Shown here in pieces: positions 1 to 7,343 of a DNA stretch of 12,597 bases. Position 1 is the stretch's first letter. Every line of letters starts with the position of its first letter. The DNA lies in the NCBI GenBank assembly GCA_946628745.1, contig CAMOXA010000033.1, forward strand, positions 1 through 12,597, written 5' to 3'. Below the pieces are notes generated by a model. The model ran no database searches. It saw only the letters and a list, made by a program, of their open reading frames with translations, and was not told the DNA's origin. The position numbers and the translations under genes were made by a program. The DNA comes from an uncultured Verrucomicrobiota bacterium (lineage in GTDB: Bacteria > Verrucomicrobiota > Kiritimatiellia > RFP12 > UBA1067).

Positions 1-146
1 GTCGAGCCCTGTCCCACTGTGGGCTGGACGCTGGCTGCCGGTTGCTGGGACACTTCGCGCGAAGCGCGCCGGACGTCGGGCCCTTCGCCCCGTCGATCAT
101 CGCGCAAACCGCGGTCATCAGGATCTCGTAGAGAAGGAGGCAAAAG
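1..146. other. Upstream leader, no supportable gene
   Basis: No recognisable gene is seen here. One + strand frame is open from the window edge to a TAG at 129-131, about 42 codons, but its translation resembles nothing I know. Two small inverted repeats are visible. Bases 1-9 can pair with 21-29 (8 of 9 positions), and CTTCGCGCGAAG at 53-64 is a perfect 12-bp palindrome. This could be the tail of an upstream gene followed by a short spacer. The last 15 bases contain the ribosome binding site of the next gene. Confidence 0.4.
132..143 (+). promoter_or_regulatory. Strong Shine-Dalgarno of the four-helix-bundle gene
   Basis: The sequence AGAAGGAGGCAA contains a full AGGAGG core ending about 8 bases before the ATG at 147. 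This fixes the start of the downstream small gene and supports its being a translated gene rather than a shadow frame. No convincing -35/-10 pair is visible in the preceding 130 bases. Confidence 0.75.
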
Positions 147-524
147 ATGCAAGAGTCAAAGGCGGGAAGACTCGCCGAGCGGACGGTTGACTACGGCCTG
201 GCGGTGATGAAATACTGCGAGTCGCTGCCACGCACCGCAGCCGGCAGGCATGTAGGCGACCAGCTACTACGCTCTGCGACAAGCGTCGCGGCGAACTACG
301 CCGAGGCGTCCGAGGCGGAGAGCACGGCGGACTTCGTCCACAAGATGAAGGTCGCCATGAAGGAGCTGAAGGAATCCAGGGTATGGCTGATTTTCGCGTC
401 GAGGCTCGCGCCCTGCGAGGCCGTCGAGTCGCTGCGCGCGGAATCAAGGGAGTTGCTGCTGATGGTCGGCAAGAGCATCAACACGGCATCCGCACGCATG
501 CAGGGCAAAACCATCGGGGCGTAG
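147..524 (+). CDS. Four-helix bundle protein (S23 / 23S rRNA intervening-sequence protein family)
   Basis: This encodes a 125-residue, helix-rich soluble protein with no signal peptide. The segment around residues 37-53, with the pattern DQLLRSATSVAANYAEA, matches the hallmark of the S23 / Avd-like four-helix-bundle family (usual form QLRRAATSIxANIAEG, usual length 110-130 residues). It is followed by a second amphipathic pair of helices rich in K and E (about residues 60-118). Family members form pentameric barrels that bind nucleic acid. Some are encoded inside 23S rRNA intervening sequences, one subgroup (Avd) works with diversity-generating retroelements, and most are orphans of unknown role. 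No rRNA, reverse transcriptase or template repeat is visible here, so it looks like an orphan copy. It stops with TAG and is separated from mreB by a terminator, so it is a separate transcription unit. The family call is firm and the function is unknown. Confidence 0.85.
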   Translation: MQESKAGRLAERTVDYGLAVMKYCESLPRTAAGRHVGDQLLRSATSVAANYAEASEAESTADFVHKMKVAMKELKESRVWLIFASRLAPCEAVESLRAESRELLLMVGKSINTASARMQGKTIGA

Positions 525-578
525 TCTCGATGCCTACGCACAAAAAAAGGAATCGGGCGCGCCACGACCATTCGGATT

Positions 579-608
579 GGCTGCTGCATTGCTGGCTGCT
601 GCGCTGCT
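579..608 (+). repeat. Imperfect 15-bp tandem duplication
   Basis: Two adjacent 15-base units, GGCTGCTGCATTGCT (579-593) and GGCTGCTGCGCTGCT (594-608), agree at 13 of 15 positions. They lie in the non-coding stretch between the first gene and its terminator. The likely cause is a slippage-type duplication. No role is apparent. Confidence 0.55.
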
Positions 609-617
609 GAAACACTT

Positions 618-679
618 CCGGCGCATTAAAAAACGATCCAGGGGCCCCGAAGGGGAAAGATCGTTTTTTGATGCGTCGG
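618..679. terminator. Bidirectional intrinsic terminator
   Basis: Arms at 618-638 and 659-679 are complementary over 21 positions with only two G-T wobbles, and the inner 11 bp (AAAAAACGATC / GATCGTTTTTT) pair perfectly. The 20-base interior contains its own CCCC-GAA-GGGG hairpin (645-655). The A-tract on the left and T-tract on the right give a uridine run in either direction. It would end transcription of the four-helix-bundle gene on the + strand and block antisense transcription leaving the mre operon. It lies just upstream of the mreB promoter and insulates the operon. Confidence 0.85.
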
Positions 680-703
680 CCGTACTTTTTTTGCTGTTCG
701 GTA

Positions 704-732
704 TTGACTGCGGCGGATATTTTCGGTACAAT
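704..732 (+). promoter_or_regulatory. sigma70-type promoter of the mreB operon
   Basis: TTGACT at 704-709 and TACAAT at 727-732 are separated by exactly 17 bp, each one base from consensus. The expected transcription start is near 739, giving a leader of about 28 bases before the mreB ATG at 767. Its position after the terminator and before an uninterrupted run of overlapping genes makes it the likely main promoter for mreB through the PHP gene. Confidence 0.8.
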
Positions 733-766
733 ATCCACCACACTCGAAATATTGAAAGAGTCTGCA

Positions 767-1816
767 ATGTTCGGCAAGCTAAAGTCACTGTTTTCAACAG
801 ATATCGGCATCGATCTCGGTACCGCGAATTCGCTTGTATACGCGAAAGACCGCGGGATTGTCCTTCGCGAGCCGTCGGTCGTCGCGATTCAGGCCGGCTC
901 CAAGAGGGTGCTTGCCGTCGGCGACGAAGCGAAAAAGATGCTGGGCAAGACGCCCGGGAACATCGTGGCGATACGTCCGATGAAGTCGGGTGTCATTGCA
1001 GACTTCGACATAACCGAGGCGATGATCAAGTATTTCATAGACAAGGTGCGCCCGAAGCGCTTCTATTCGAACATGAAGTGGGCGAAGCCCCGCATGGTCA
1101 TAGCGGTGCCGAGCGGCATCACCGAAGTCGAAAAGCGCGCCGTCGAAGACGCCGCCGAACACGCCGGAGCCGCCAAGGGCAAGGTCTTTCTGATCGAAGA
1201 GCCCATGGCGGCGGCGATCGGCGTGGGGCTGCCGGTGAGCGAGCCGGCCGGCTCGATGATCGTCGACATCGGCGGCGGAACGTGCGAGGTGGCGATCATC
1301 TCGCTCGCGGGCATCGTCCACAGCTACTCCGCGCGCGCGGCGGGCGGCGACGCGATGGACGAATGCATAATGAAATATGTCCAAAGGGTATACAATCTTC
1401 TGATCGGCGAGCGCATGGCTGAATGGATCAAGATGGAAATCGGCAGCGCGTATCCGTTGGAAGAGGAAATGAAACTTGAAATCAAAGGCAGGGACATAGT
1501 CGCAGGATTGCCGAAGACCTTGACTATAACCTCCGAGGAAATTCGAGAAGCTTTGAAGGACCCGGTCACCCAGATCGTGGACGCGGTGCGTTCGACGCTC
1601 GACAAGTGCGAGCCGGAACTTGCGGCCGATCTCGTGGACAGAGGGCTGGTTCTGTCCGGCGGCAGCGCACAGCTGCGCGGCCTGGACAAGCTGCTTTCCG
1701 AGCAGACGAGACTACCCGTCACGCTCGCGGACGATCCGCTCTCGGCCGTAGCCGAGGGGACCGGCCAGGTCATGAACGAACTCGACTTCCTCGCGAGGAA
1801 CAAACGCGAGTCGTAA
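767..1816 (+). CDS. mreB: Rod shape-determining protein MreB
   Basis: This encodes a 349-residue bacterial actin, the usual MreB length. It polymerises on the inner face of the membrane and guides the lateral peptidoglycan synthesis complex. The N-terminus MFGKLKSLF resembles a membrane-binding amphipathic helix. The phosphate-1 loop DIGIDLGTANSLVY is at about residues 12-25, the phosphate-2 motif VDIGGGTCEV follows near residue 167, and the C-terminal adenosine-site motif is LSGGSAQLRGLD. An ATG 99 bases further upstream is in frame, but it lies before the promoter -10 and adds residues unlike MreB. The start at 767, preceded by a GAAAGAG purine run, is therefore chosen. It is the first gene of the operon, with a TAA stop and a 39-nt gap to mreC. 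The identification is near certain. Confidence 0.97.
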   Translation: MFGKLKSLFSTDIGIDLGTANSLVYAKDRGIVLREPSVVAIQAGSKRVLAVGDEAKKMLGKTPGNIVAIRPMKSGVIADFDITEAMIKYFIDKVRPKRFYSNMKWAKPRMVIAVPSGITEVEKRAVEDAAEHAGAAKGKVFLIEEPMAAAIGVGLPVSEPAGSMIVDIGGGTCEVAIISLAGIVHSYSARAAGGDAMDECIMKYVQRVYNLLIGERMAEWIKMEIGSAYPLEEEMKLEIKGRDIVAGLPKTLTITSEEIREALKDPVTQIVDAVRSTLDKCEPELAADLVDRGLVLSGGSAQLRGLDKLLSEQTRLPVTLADDPLSAVAEGTGQVMNELDFLARNKRES

Positions 1817-1855
1817 GGTATTCGGCGAACCCCGCCAAGGAAGGGATTCGCCAAG

Positions 1856-2665
1856 TTGAGAAACAAGACAACAGGGACGCTGGCGGCCATCGCATTCGCG
1901 ACGGCCGGAGTCGTCGTCTTCGCGGTATGGCGGTCGGCGGCGGTCGAACTGGCGTATCCTGTCGAGCGGGCGTGTTCGGCGTTCATGCGAAAGGCCACGA
2001 GCGTGGCGGGCGGTCTGTGGCGCGGGGCGGCGGCCGCGGCCGAGAACGCCAGGCTGAAGCGCCAGCTGGCGGCGCTCGCTATGGACCGCGTCGAATACGA
2101 GCGCGTCATGGACGAGAACTCGAAGCTCAGGGAGAGCCTCGGCTTCATGCGCAGGCAGCCGGGCAGATGGGTCGCGGCGGAAGTTCTCTCGCAAGGCGGC
2201 GGGGCCGCTTTCACGCGCTACACGCTGAGGATAGACAAGGGCACTTTGGAGGGGGTCGCCGAAGGGGCGGTCGTAGAAGCGCCGGAAGGGCTCGTCGGCA
2301 GGGTGGTTTCGACGACGCCGCACACGAGCGAGGTTTTGCTGGTGACGGACCCTTCGCTCAAGGTCTCGTGCGAAGTGTGCCTGGCGGACGGGCTCAAGCC
2401 GGTGCGCGGGATACTTTCAGGCGGGGCCGACGACAGTCTCGTCATAAAGCATTTGACAGCCGGGGCGGAGGTGCCGCCGCGGGCGAAAGTTTACACATCG
2501 GGTCTCGGCGGGGTTTTCCCGGCCGGGATCGCGGTCGGCACTTTCAACACCGACGATGAATCCGGAGGCGGCGCGGAGCGCGGCACCGGCGAACTCGAAC
2601 GTGAGGGGAAGGTCCAGCCGGCCGTCGATTTCTCGACGCTGGAGGTCGTCTTCGTGCGCAGGTGA
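1856..2665 (+). CDS. mreC: Rod shape-determining protein MreC
   Basis: This encodes a 269-residue bitopic inner-membrane protein whose periplasmic part scaffolds and activates PBP2/RodA. A hydrophobic segment at about residues 7-25 is the single transmembrane anchor. A heptad-like stretch at about residues 60-98, rich in R, L and E, is the MreC coiled coil. The two-beta-barrel domain follows, with family-like patterns such as EGLVGRVV and SEVLLVTDPS. The chosen start is a TTG codon preceded by AAGGAAGGG at suitable spacing, because no ATG or GTG fits before the membrane segment. A low-complexity Gly/Glu-rich loop (about residues 236-250) is inserted near the C-terminus. The stop TGA overlaps the mreD start as GTGA, which implies translational coupling. 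Confidence 0.93.
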   Translation: MRNKTTGTLAAIAFATAGVVVFAVWRSAAVELAYPVERACSAFMRKATSVAGGLWRGAAAAAENARLKRQLAALAMDRVEYERVMDENSKLRESLGFMRRQPGRWVAAEVLSQGGGAAFTRYTLRIDKGTLEGVAEGAVVEAPEGLVGRVVSTTPHTSEVLLVTDPSLKVSCEVCLADGLKPVRGILSGGADDSLVIKHLTAGAEVPPRAKVYTSGLGGVFPAGIAVGTFNTDDESGGGAERGTGELEREGKVQPAVDFSTLEVVFVRR

Positions 2666-3120
2666 AAAAGGAACTGGCCAGTCTCGCCATAGCCTTCTTC
2701 GCGCTGGCATTCTGCGGCGCGGCGGAGGAGTTGTGTCCGAAAGCGTTCGGGGTAGGCGCGCCGGCGCTTCTGGCGGCCGCGGCCTACATGTCGCTGAGGC
2801 GCCCGCCGGTCGAAGGGCTGCTTTTCGCGGCGGCGGCGGGATTCGCCGAGGACGCGCTCTCTTCTCTGCCGTTCGCGATGAGCGCATGCTTTTTCGTCGC
2901 GGTCGCGGCGGTTCTAAGAGGCTTCAAGCTGCCGCTCGCGTTCGCCGCGCCAGCGTACCCGGCGTACCAGATATGGCTTTGGATGTGGTTCGGTTCGGAA
3001 TTGAACGGCAGCATATTCATGAGAATGGCGATGTCGGTGCCGGCAGGCGCGGCGACGCTTTTCGCGGTGGCGTGGGCGCTATTGTACGTGGACGGAAAGG
3101 CGGCGATGGATGAAGCGTGA
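2662..3120 (+). CDS. mreD: Rod shape-determining membrane protein MreD
   Basis: This encodes a 152-residue, very hydrophobic protein with about four to five predicted membrane segments, the size and character of MreD, which completes the MreBCD scaffold in the inner membrane. The central pattern GFAEDALSSLPF (about residues 67-78) matches the conserved MreD signature of Gly, Asp and a following Ser-Pro-Phe region. The start is a GTG overlapping the mreC stop by four bases. A GGAGG lies about 17 bases upstream, rather far, so translation probably depends on coupling to mreC. MreD is poorly conserved in sequence, so the call leans on gene order (mreB-mreC-mreD-PBP2) as well as topology. Confidence 0.88.
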   Translation: MKKELASLAIAFFALAFCGAAEELCPKAFGVGAPALLAAAAYMSLRRPPVEGLLFAAAAGFAEDALSSLPFAMSACFFVAVAAVLRGFKLPLAFAAPAYPAYQIWLWMWFGSELNGSIFMRMAMSVPAGAATLFAVAWALLYVDGKAAMDEA

Positions 3121-4900
3121 ACCGTCACTTAACGGCATCGTCTCGTTCGCGCTGCTGACGCTCGTCTTTTCGGCGGGGTTCACGGTCCTTGCGGTCCGGC
3201 TCAGGGTCGAGCAGGTCGACAAGGCCGCGCAGCACCGCAGCGAGATGGAGACGCAATCCTTCCGCCGGGTGCAGACGGCGGGCTTGAGGGGAGGCATCTT
3301 CGACAGGTGGGGTACGCCGCTGGCGGTGAACAGGCTCTCGCTTTGCATAACGGTCGATCCCGGCGCGTACCGCGGCGGCAGGAAGCAGGGCGAAACGGTG
3401 GAGTCCAGAATCATGGCGGCGCTCGAAGGCATGGCGGCTATAGTCGGCAGGCCGCCCGCGGCCGGCGTGGAGGCGGTGCGCAGGCATTTGAGGGTGGAAC
3501 TGGCGCGTCCGCTCGTGGCGTGGCGGGACGTAACCGAGGAGGAGCTGGCGAGATTCTCGGAGAACGCGCGGGACTATCCGGGATTCGACTGCAACGCCGA
3601 CGCCGAGAGGAGCTATCCGCAAGGCACGCTCGCCGCCCATGTGATAGGCAGGGTGGGGCGCGACAGGCTGCCGCCGGTTTCGGGCGGCGAGAGGATGAAT
3701 TTCGTCGAGAAGGAACTGCGCGGGCGCGAGGGGCTGGAGATGCAGTACGACGACTACCTGCGGGGGATGGCCGGCGAGGAGCGCGTCTTCGTCGACGCGC
3801 GGGGCTTCGCGACGTCGCGCGAGACGGTGATCGAACCGCGGCACGGCTTCGACCTCAGGCTGACGCTCGACGCGGGGCTGCAGCGCGTGGCGGAACGCGA
3901 GCTGGCCGGGCTCAGGGGGGCGTGCGCGGCGATAGATCCGCGAGACGGCGCGGTCAGGATACTCGCCAGCGCGCCGGCGTTCGATCCGAACGAATGCGTG
4001 CCGGTGCTTAGAAGCGAGGTGTACAGGCGTCTCGCGGACGATCCGGCGCAGCCGATGCTCTGCCGCGCGACGGCCGGGACGTACGCGCCCGGTTCCACTT
4101 TCAAGCCGATAACGGCGCTCGCGGGACTCGCCGCCGGACACAGCGCGGCGGAAGTGTACGAATGCACCGGCGCGTACGAACTGGGCGGCATGAAGATACG
4201 CTGCGCGCGGACGTGGGGCCACGGCGGGATGGACATGGCGCACGCACTCAGGGAAAGCTGCAACCCGTATTTCTGCGCACTCGGGATGTCTGCCGGGTCG
4301 AACGCCGTCATAAGAACCGCGCGCGCGTTCGGACTCGGACAGCGCACTGGGATAGACTTCCCGACGGACGCGGCAGGGGTCGTGCCGGACGCGGCGTGGA
4401 AGGCCGAGCATTTCGCGGACCCCAAGTGGCGGCCGGGCGACCTCGCCCAGATGTCGATGGGCCAGGGGCAGCTACTGGCGACGCCTTTGCAGATGGCGCG
4501 CGTGGCGGCGGCGCTCGGCAGCGGGTGGCTCGTCGTGCCGCATCTCAACGAGGCGCTGCCGGCCGAGAGGCGTCCGCTCGCAGTGCCGGCGAGCCATTTG
4601 AGGGAGGTGCGCCGCGGCATGAGAATGGTGGTCGACGGCGGCACCGGACACCGCGCCGGCGACGGGGTGGACGCATACGTCATCGGCAAGACCGGCACCG
4701 CCCAGGTCGGCTACGGGGCGAACCGCAGAAAGAACACTTGGTTCATCGCGTACGCGACGCCCACTGCGGAGTCCCGCAGCGACGAACCGATCGCGCTCGC
4801 GATGGTGATCGAAGACGGCGAGTCGGGCGGCGGGACGACAGCGCCCAAGGTCGCCGAGATACTCAAGGCGATGTACAACAGGAAGGAGCCGGCGACATGA
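3110..4900 (+). CDS. mrdA: Penicillin-binding protein 2 (elongation-specific transpeptidase)
   Basis: This encodes a 596-residue class B penicillin-binding protein, slightly shorter than E. coli PBP2. It cross-links peptidoglycan during lateral wall growth in complex with RodA and MreC. A single N-terminal membrane anchor lies at about residues 8-28. The pedestal/dimerisation domain follows, beginning near GLRGGIFDRWGTPLAVN. The C-terminal transpeptidase domain carries all three active-site motifs: STFK with nucleophile Ser329 and Lys332, SCN at residues 383-385, and KTG at residues 527-529. The start ATG lies inside the end of mreD (11-bp overlap), preceded by a GGAAAGG run. The last codons overlap rodA as ATGA. 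The pairing with rodA immediately downstream confirms the elongation-type PBP2 role rather than the divisome FtsI. Confidence 0.95.
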   Translation: MKREPSLNGIVSFALLTLVFSAGFTVLAVRLRVEQVDKAAQHRSEMETQSFRRVQTAGLRGGIFDRWGTPLAVNRLSLCITVDPGAYRGGRKQGETVESRIMAALEGMAAIVGRPPAAGVEAVRRHLRVELARPLVAWRDVTEEELARFSENARDYPGFDCNADAERSYPQGTLAAHVIGRVGRDRLPPVSGGERMNFVEKELRGREGLEMQYDDYLRGMAGEERVFVDARGFATSRETVIEPRHGFDLRLTLDAGLQRVAERELAGLRGACAAIDPRDGAVRILASAPAFDPNECVPVLRSEVYRRLADDPAQPMLCRATAGTYAPGSTFKPITALAGLAAGHSAAEVYECTGAYELGGMKIRCARTWGHGGMDMAHALRESCNPYFCALGMSAGSNAVIRTARAFGLGQRTGIDFPTDAAGVVPDAAWKAEHFADPKWRPGDLAQMSMGQGQLLATPLQMARVAAALGSGWLVVPHLNEALPAERRPLAVPASHLREVRRGMRMVVDGGTGHRAGDGVDAYVIGKTGTAQVGYGANRRKNTWFIAYATPTAESRSDEPIALAMVIEDGESGGGTTAPKVAEILKAMYNRKEPAT

Positions 4901-6066
4901 GGAACTTCCTGAAGAATTTCAACTGGCTGTCGTTCGCGGCGACGGTCGCTCTCATCGCGGCGGGGGCCGCGGCGCTCGCCTCGGCAGGGGCCGCGCGCGG
5001 GTCGGCTGTGATGGCCGCGAAGTGGCAGGACATGCTCTGGAGCTCGGCGTTCGGGCTCGCACTGTACTTCACGCTCGCGCTGACGGACTACAGGAAGCTC
5101 CTGGACTGGCTGTCGGCGCCGGCGTACGCGGGGGCGATCGTGTTCCTCGTCGCGGTGCTGCTCTTCGGCACGGTGCAGTTCGGCGGCAGGCGGTGGCTGT
5201 GGTTCTTCCAGCCGAGCGAGATATCGAAGCTTTGCGTGATAATGTTCACCGCCCAGATGTTCGGGTGCAGCCACGAGTGGTTCAAGGGCCAGACGGGCTT
5301 CAGGGGCTTTCTCGCCGCATGCGTGCTCGCGGGGGTGCCTTGCGCGCTCATTCTGATGGAGCCCGATCTCGGCACGGCGCTGACGCTCGTGCCCGCGGTC
5401 ACGGTCATGCTGCTCGCGGCGGGCGTGTGGCGCAAGGGTCTGGTCGCGCTTCTCGCCGCGGCTTGCATCGGCGCGACGACGCTTCTGGGCGCGGTGCACG
5501 AGGCGGAAAAGCCGGGAGTGCCGGCCGAGCGCCGCGAGGCGCTGCTCAAGTACGTGCCGCTAAGAGACCACCAGATATCGCGCGTCAAGACGTTCCTATT
5601 TCCAGAGACCGACAAGATGGCGGCGGGCTACAACCTGCGCCAGTCCAAGATGACAATCGGCGCCGGCGGGCTAATGGGCAGGGGATACGGACGCGGCGAG
5701 AGCATCCGCCGCCAGCTGCTGCCGCCGATGGGCATCATGAACGATTTCATATTTTGCGCGTGGGCCGAGGAGATGGGCTTTCTCAAGGGCTCGCTCCTTC
5801 TTCTGGCGCTCTATGCGGTGCTGTGCATCTCCACCGCGTGGACCGCGGTCGTCGCCGAAGACGGACGCGGCAGACTCGTCGCGCTCGGAATGGCGACGCT
5901 GCTTTTCGCCCACACATATGTCAACATAGGCATGACAATCGGCCTCGTCCCGATAACGGGACTGCCGCTGCCATTCCTTTCACTCGGCCGCACGTTCCTG
6001 GTGACGGTGCTGTGCGGACTCGGTATCGTACAAAGCGTGTCACTACACAGAGAGGAGATAAAATGA
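4897..6066 (+). CDS. rodA: Rod shape-determining protein RodA (SEDS glycosyltransferase)
   Basis: This encodes a 389-residue polytopic membrane protein of the SEDS family, which polymerises lipid II into glycan strands as partner of PBP2. Family features are the segment QPSEISKLCVIMFTA, the EPDLGTALTLVP loop, the AGYNLRQSKMTIGAGGLMG stretch and the NDFIF segment, whose Asp283 aligns with the catalytic Asp of the usual HTDFIF motif. Two places differ from textbook RodA. LPE-x-HTDF is here LPPMGIMNDF, and the C-terminal PLPFxSYGGS is here PLPFLSLGRT. The ATG overlaps the PBP2 stop (ATGA) with AAGGAG about 8 bases upstream. The start far upstream in the same open frame is rejected because it would run through the PBP2 gene. 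Confidence 0.94.
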   Translation: MRNFLKNFNWLSFAATVALIAAGAAALASAGAARGSAVMAAKWQDMLWSSAFGLALYFTLALTDYRKLLDWLSAPAYAGAIVFLVAVLLFGTVQFGGRRWLWFFQPSEISKLCVIMFTAQMFGCSHEWFKGQTGFRGFLAACVLAGVPCALILMEPDLGTALTLVPAVTVMLLAAGVWRKGLVALLAAACIGATTLLGAVHEAEKPGVPAERREALLKYVPLRDHQISRVKTFLFPETDKMAAGYNLRQSKMTIGAGGLMGRGYGRGESIRRQLLPPMGIMNDFIFCAWAEEMGFLKGSLLLLALYAVLCISTAWTAVVAEDGRGRLVALGMATLLFAHTYVNIGMTIGLVPITGLPLPFLSLGRTFLVTVLCGLGIVQSVSLHREEIK

Positions 6067-7319
6067 ACCTGTTCGGATGGCTCAAGCGCTCGAAGATGAA
6101 GCGCGAAATAATAGTAAACGTCGAAAAACTCGAGACTCGCGTCGCCGTCATGGAAAACGGACGGCTCGAGGAATTCATGGTCGAGCACCCCGAGGAGGAG
6201 CGGCTCGTCGGCAGCGTCTTCAAAGGGCGCGTGCAGAATCTGGAGAACGACCTTCAGGCGGCATTCGTCGACATAGGGCTCAAGAAAAACGCGTTTCTGC
6301 ACTACTGGGACATGACGCCCGACGCGGACGCGCTGTTGGACGACGACGACTCGCCGAAGTCCGGCAAGACCCCTCGCAAGAACCGCCTGTCGGACGCCGA
6401 AATCGCCAAGCGCTTCCCCCCGGGATCGGAGATTGTCGTGCAGGTCACGAAGGGGCCGATCTCCACGAAGGGTCCGCGCGTCGTCGCGAACCTGTCCATA
6501 CCCGGGCGCTACCTCGTGATGATGCCGGGGGCGAAGGACTCGCACGGCGCGCCGCTAAGGGGCGTCTCGAAGAAGATAGGCGACGCGAAGGAGCGCCAGC
6601 GCCTGAAGAAGATAATCGACAAGCTGCCTCTGCCGGAGAACGTCGGCCTCGTCGTGCGCACGGTCGGCCAGGGGGCGAGCGCGCGGGCTTTCGCGCGCGA
6701 CCTCAGGAACCTGCTGTCGGTGTGGAACGAGATGCAGGGCAACATCAAGACGCGCCGCACGCCGTGCTGCATCTTCCAGGAGCCGGACCTTTGCGAGAGG
6801 GTCGTGCGCGACTGGCTGACGGAGGATGTCGACGCGATCGTCATAGACGACGCGACGAGCTTCGAGCAGATGCGCGAAGTCACGGGCAGGATATCGCGCC
6901 GCGCCAAGTCGAAGATACGCCGCTACGACGGCAACGCCAACATCTTCGAGCACTACGGGCTGGAGAGACAGCTCTCCGAAGCGTTCGCCAGAAAGGTCCC
7001 GCTAAAGTCGGGCGGATATCTCGTCATCGACGAGACCGAAGCTCTCATCGCCGTCGACGTCAACACCGGCCACTACAAGGGCAAGGGATCGCAGGAGGAT
7101 GCGATTCTCGAAGTCAACCTCGAGGCGGTCGAAGAGGTCGCGCGCCAGCTCAGGCTCAGGAACATCGGCGGACTTGTCGTGCTGGACCTCATCGACATGA
7201 AGTCGCGCAAGCACCAGAAGCAGGTCTACCGCGCGCTCAAGGACGCCCTCAAGCGCGACCGCGCGCGGACGAACGTGCTGGAGATATCGGAGCTCGGGCT
7301 CTTGGAGATGTCGCGCTAG
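6063..7319 (+). CDS. rng: Ribonuclease G/E, catalytic part ending at an in-frame TAG
   Basis: This encodes 418 residues of an RNase E/G family endoribonuclease, which cuts single-stranded AU-rich RNA, matures rRNA 5' ends and starts mRNA decay. The N-terminal part (residues 5-130) is the RNase-H-like plus S1 RNA-binding region, with KGRVQNLENDLQAAFVDIGL. The DNase-I-like catalytic region contains AVDVNTGHYKGKG and LDLIDM, whose Asp332 and Asp375 align with the Mg-binding Asp303 and Asp346 of E. coli RNase E. The frame then reads LGLLEMSR and stops at TAG, exactly where relatives continue with MTR-K/Q-R and the zinc link. Translation in the same frame beyond the stop supplies that missing part (next entry). 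If read through, the enzyme would be 531 residues, close to normal RNase G size. The start overlaps the rodA stop (ATGA) behind a good GAGGAG site. Confidence 0.92.
   Translation: MNLFGWLKRSKMKREIIVNVEKLETRVAVMENGRLEEFMVEHPEEERLVGSVFKGRVQNLENDLQAAFVDIGLKKNAFLHYWDMTPDADALLDDDDSPKSGKTPRKNRLSDAEIAKRFPPGSEIVVQVTKGPISTKGPRVVANLSIPGRYLVMMPGAKDSHGAPLRGVSKKIGDAKERQRLKKIIDKLPLPENVGLVVRTVGQGASARAFARDLRNLLSVWNEMQGNIKTRRTPCCIFQEPDLCERVVRDWLTEDVDAIVIDDATSFEQMREVTGRISRRAKSKIRRYDGNANIFEHYGLERQLSEAFARKVPLKSGGYLVIDETEALIAVDVNTGHYKGKGSQEDAILEVNLEAVEEVARQLRLRNIGGLVVLDLIDMKSRKHQKQVYRALKDALKRDRARTNVLEISELGLLEMSR
7317..7319 (+). other. rng: In-frame amber codon interrupting rng
   Basis: The codon at position 419 of the rng frame is TAG. 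The surrounding codons are TCG CGC TAG CGC CAG, and homologues carry K or Q in this MTR[K/Q]R position. One C-to-T change from CAG would explain it. The change creates the 10-bp palindrome GCGCTAGCGC (7313-7322). No frameshift is needed to continue the family sequence. The first gene and purA end with TAG at sensible C-termini, so TAG is a working stop codon in this organism. Confidence 0.9.
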
Positions 7320-7343
7320 CGCCAGGACCAGTCGATTCTGTCG

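Noticed and set aside
1..131. Open frame from the window edge ending at TAG 129-131, possibly the tail of an upstream gene
   Set aside because: About 42 codons with no recognisable motif. GC-rich DNA often stays open this long, so it is recorded only as a possibility.
668..766. Upstream in-frame ATG extending mreB by 33 residues
   Set aside because: It begins inside the terminator hairpin and before the -35/-10 promoter, and the added residues are Cys/Phe-rich and unlike MreB. The ATG at 767 gives the normal length.
577..1422. 281-codon + frame overlapping the terminator and mreB
   Set aside because: It crosses the terminator and promoter, and within mreB it is an Arg-rich out-of-frame shadow.
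2453..2458. Perfect TTGACA inside mreC as a possible internal promoter
   Set aside because: No AT-rich -10 occurs 15-19 bp downstream. The region there is GC-rich coding sequence.
7317..7319. Genome-wide reassignment of TAG to Gln or another amino acid
   Set aside because: purA (12081-12083) and the first gene (522-524) both end with TAG at natural C-termini, and the translation beyond them does not continue the family sequence.
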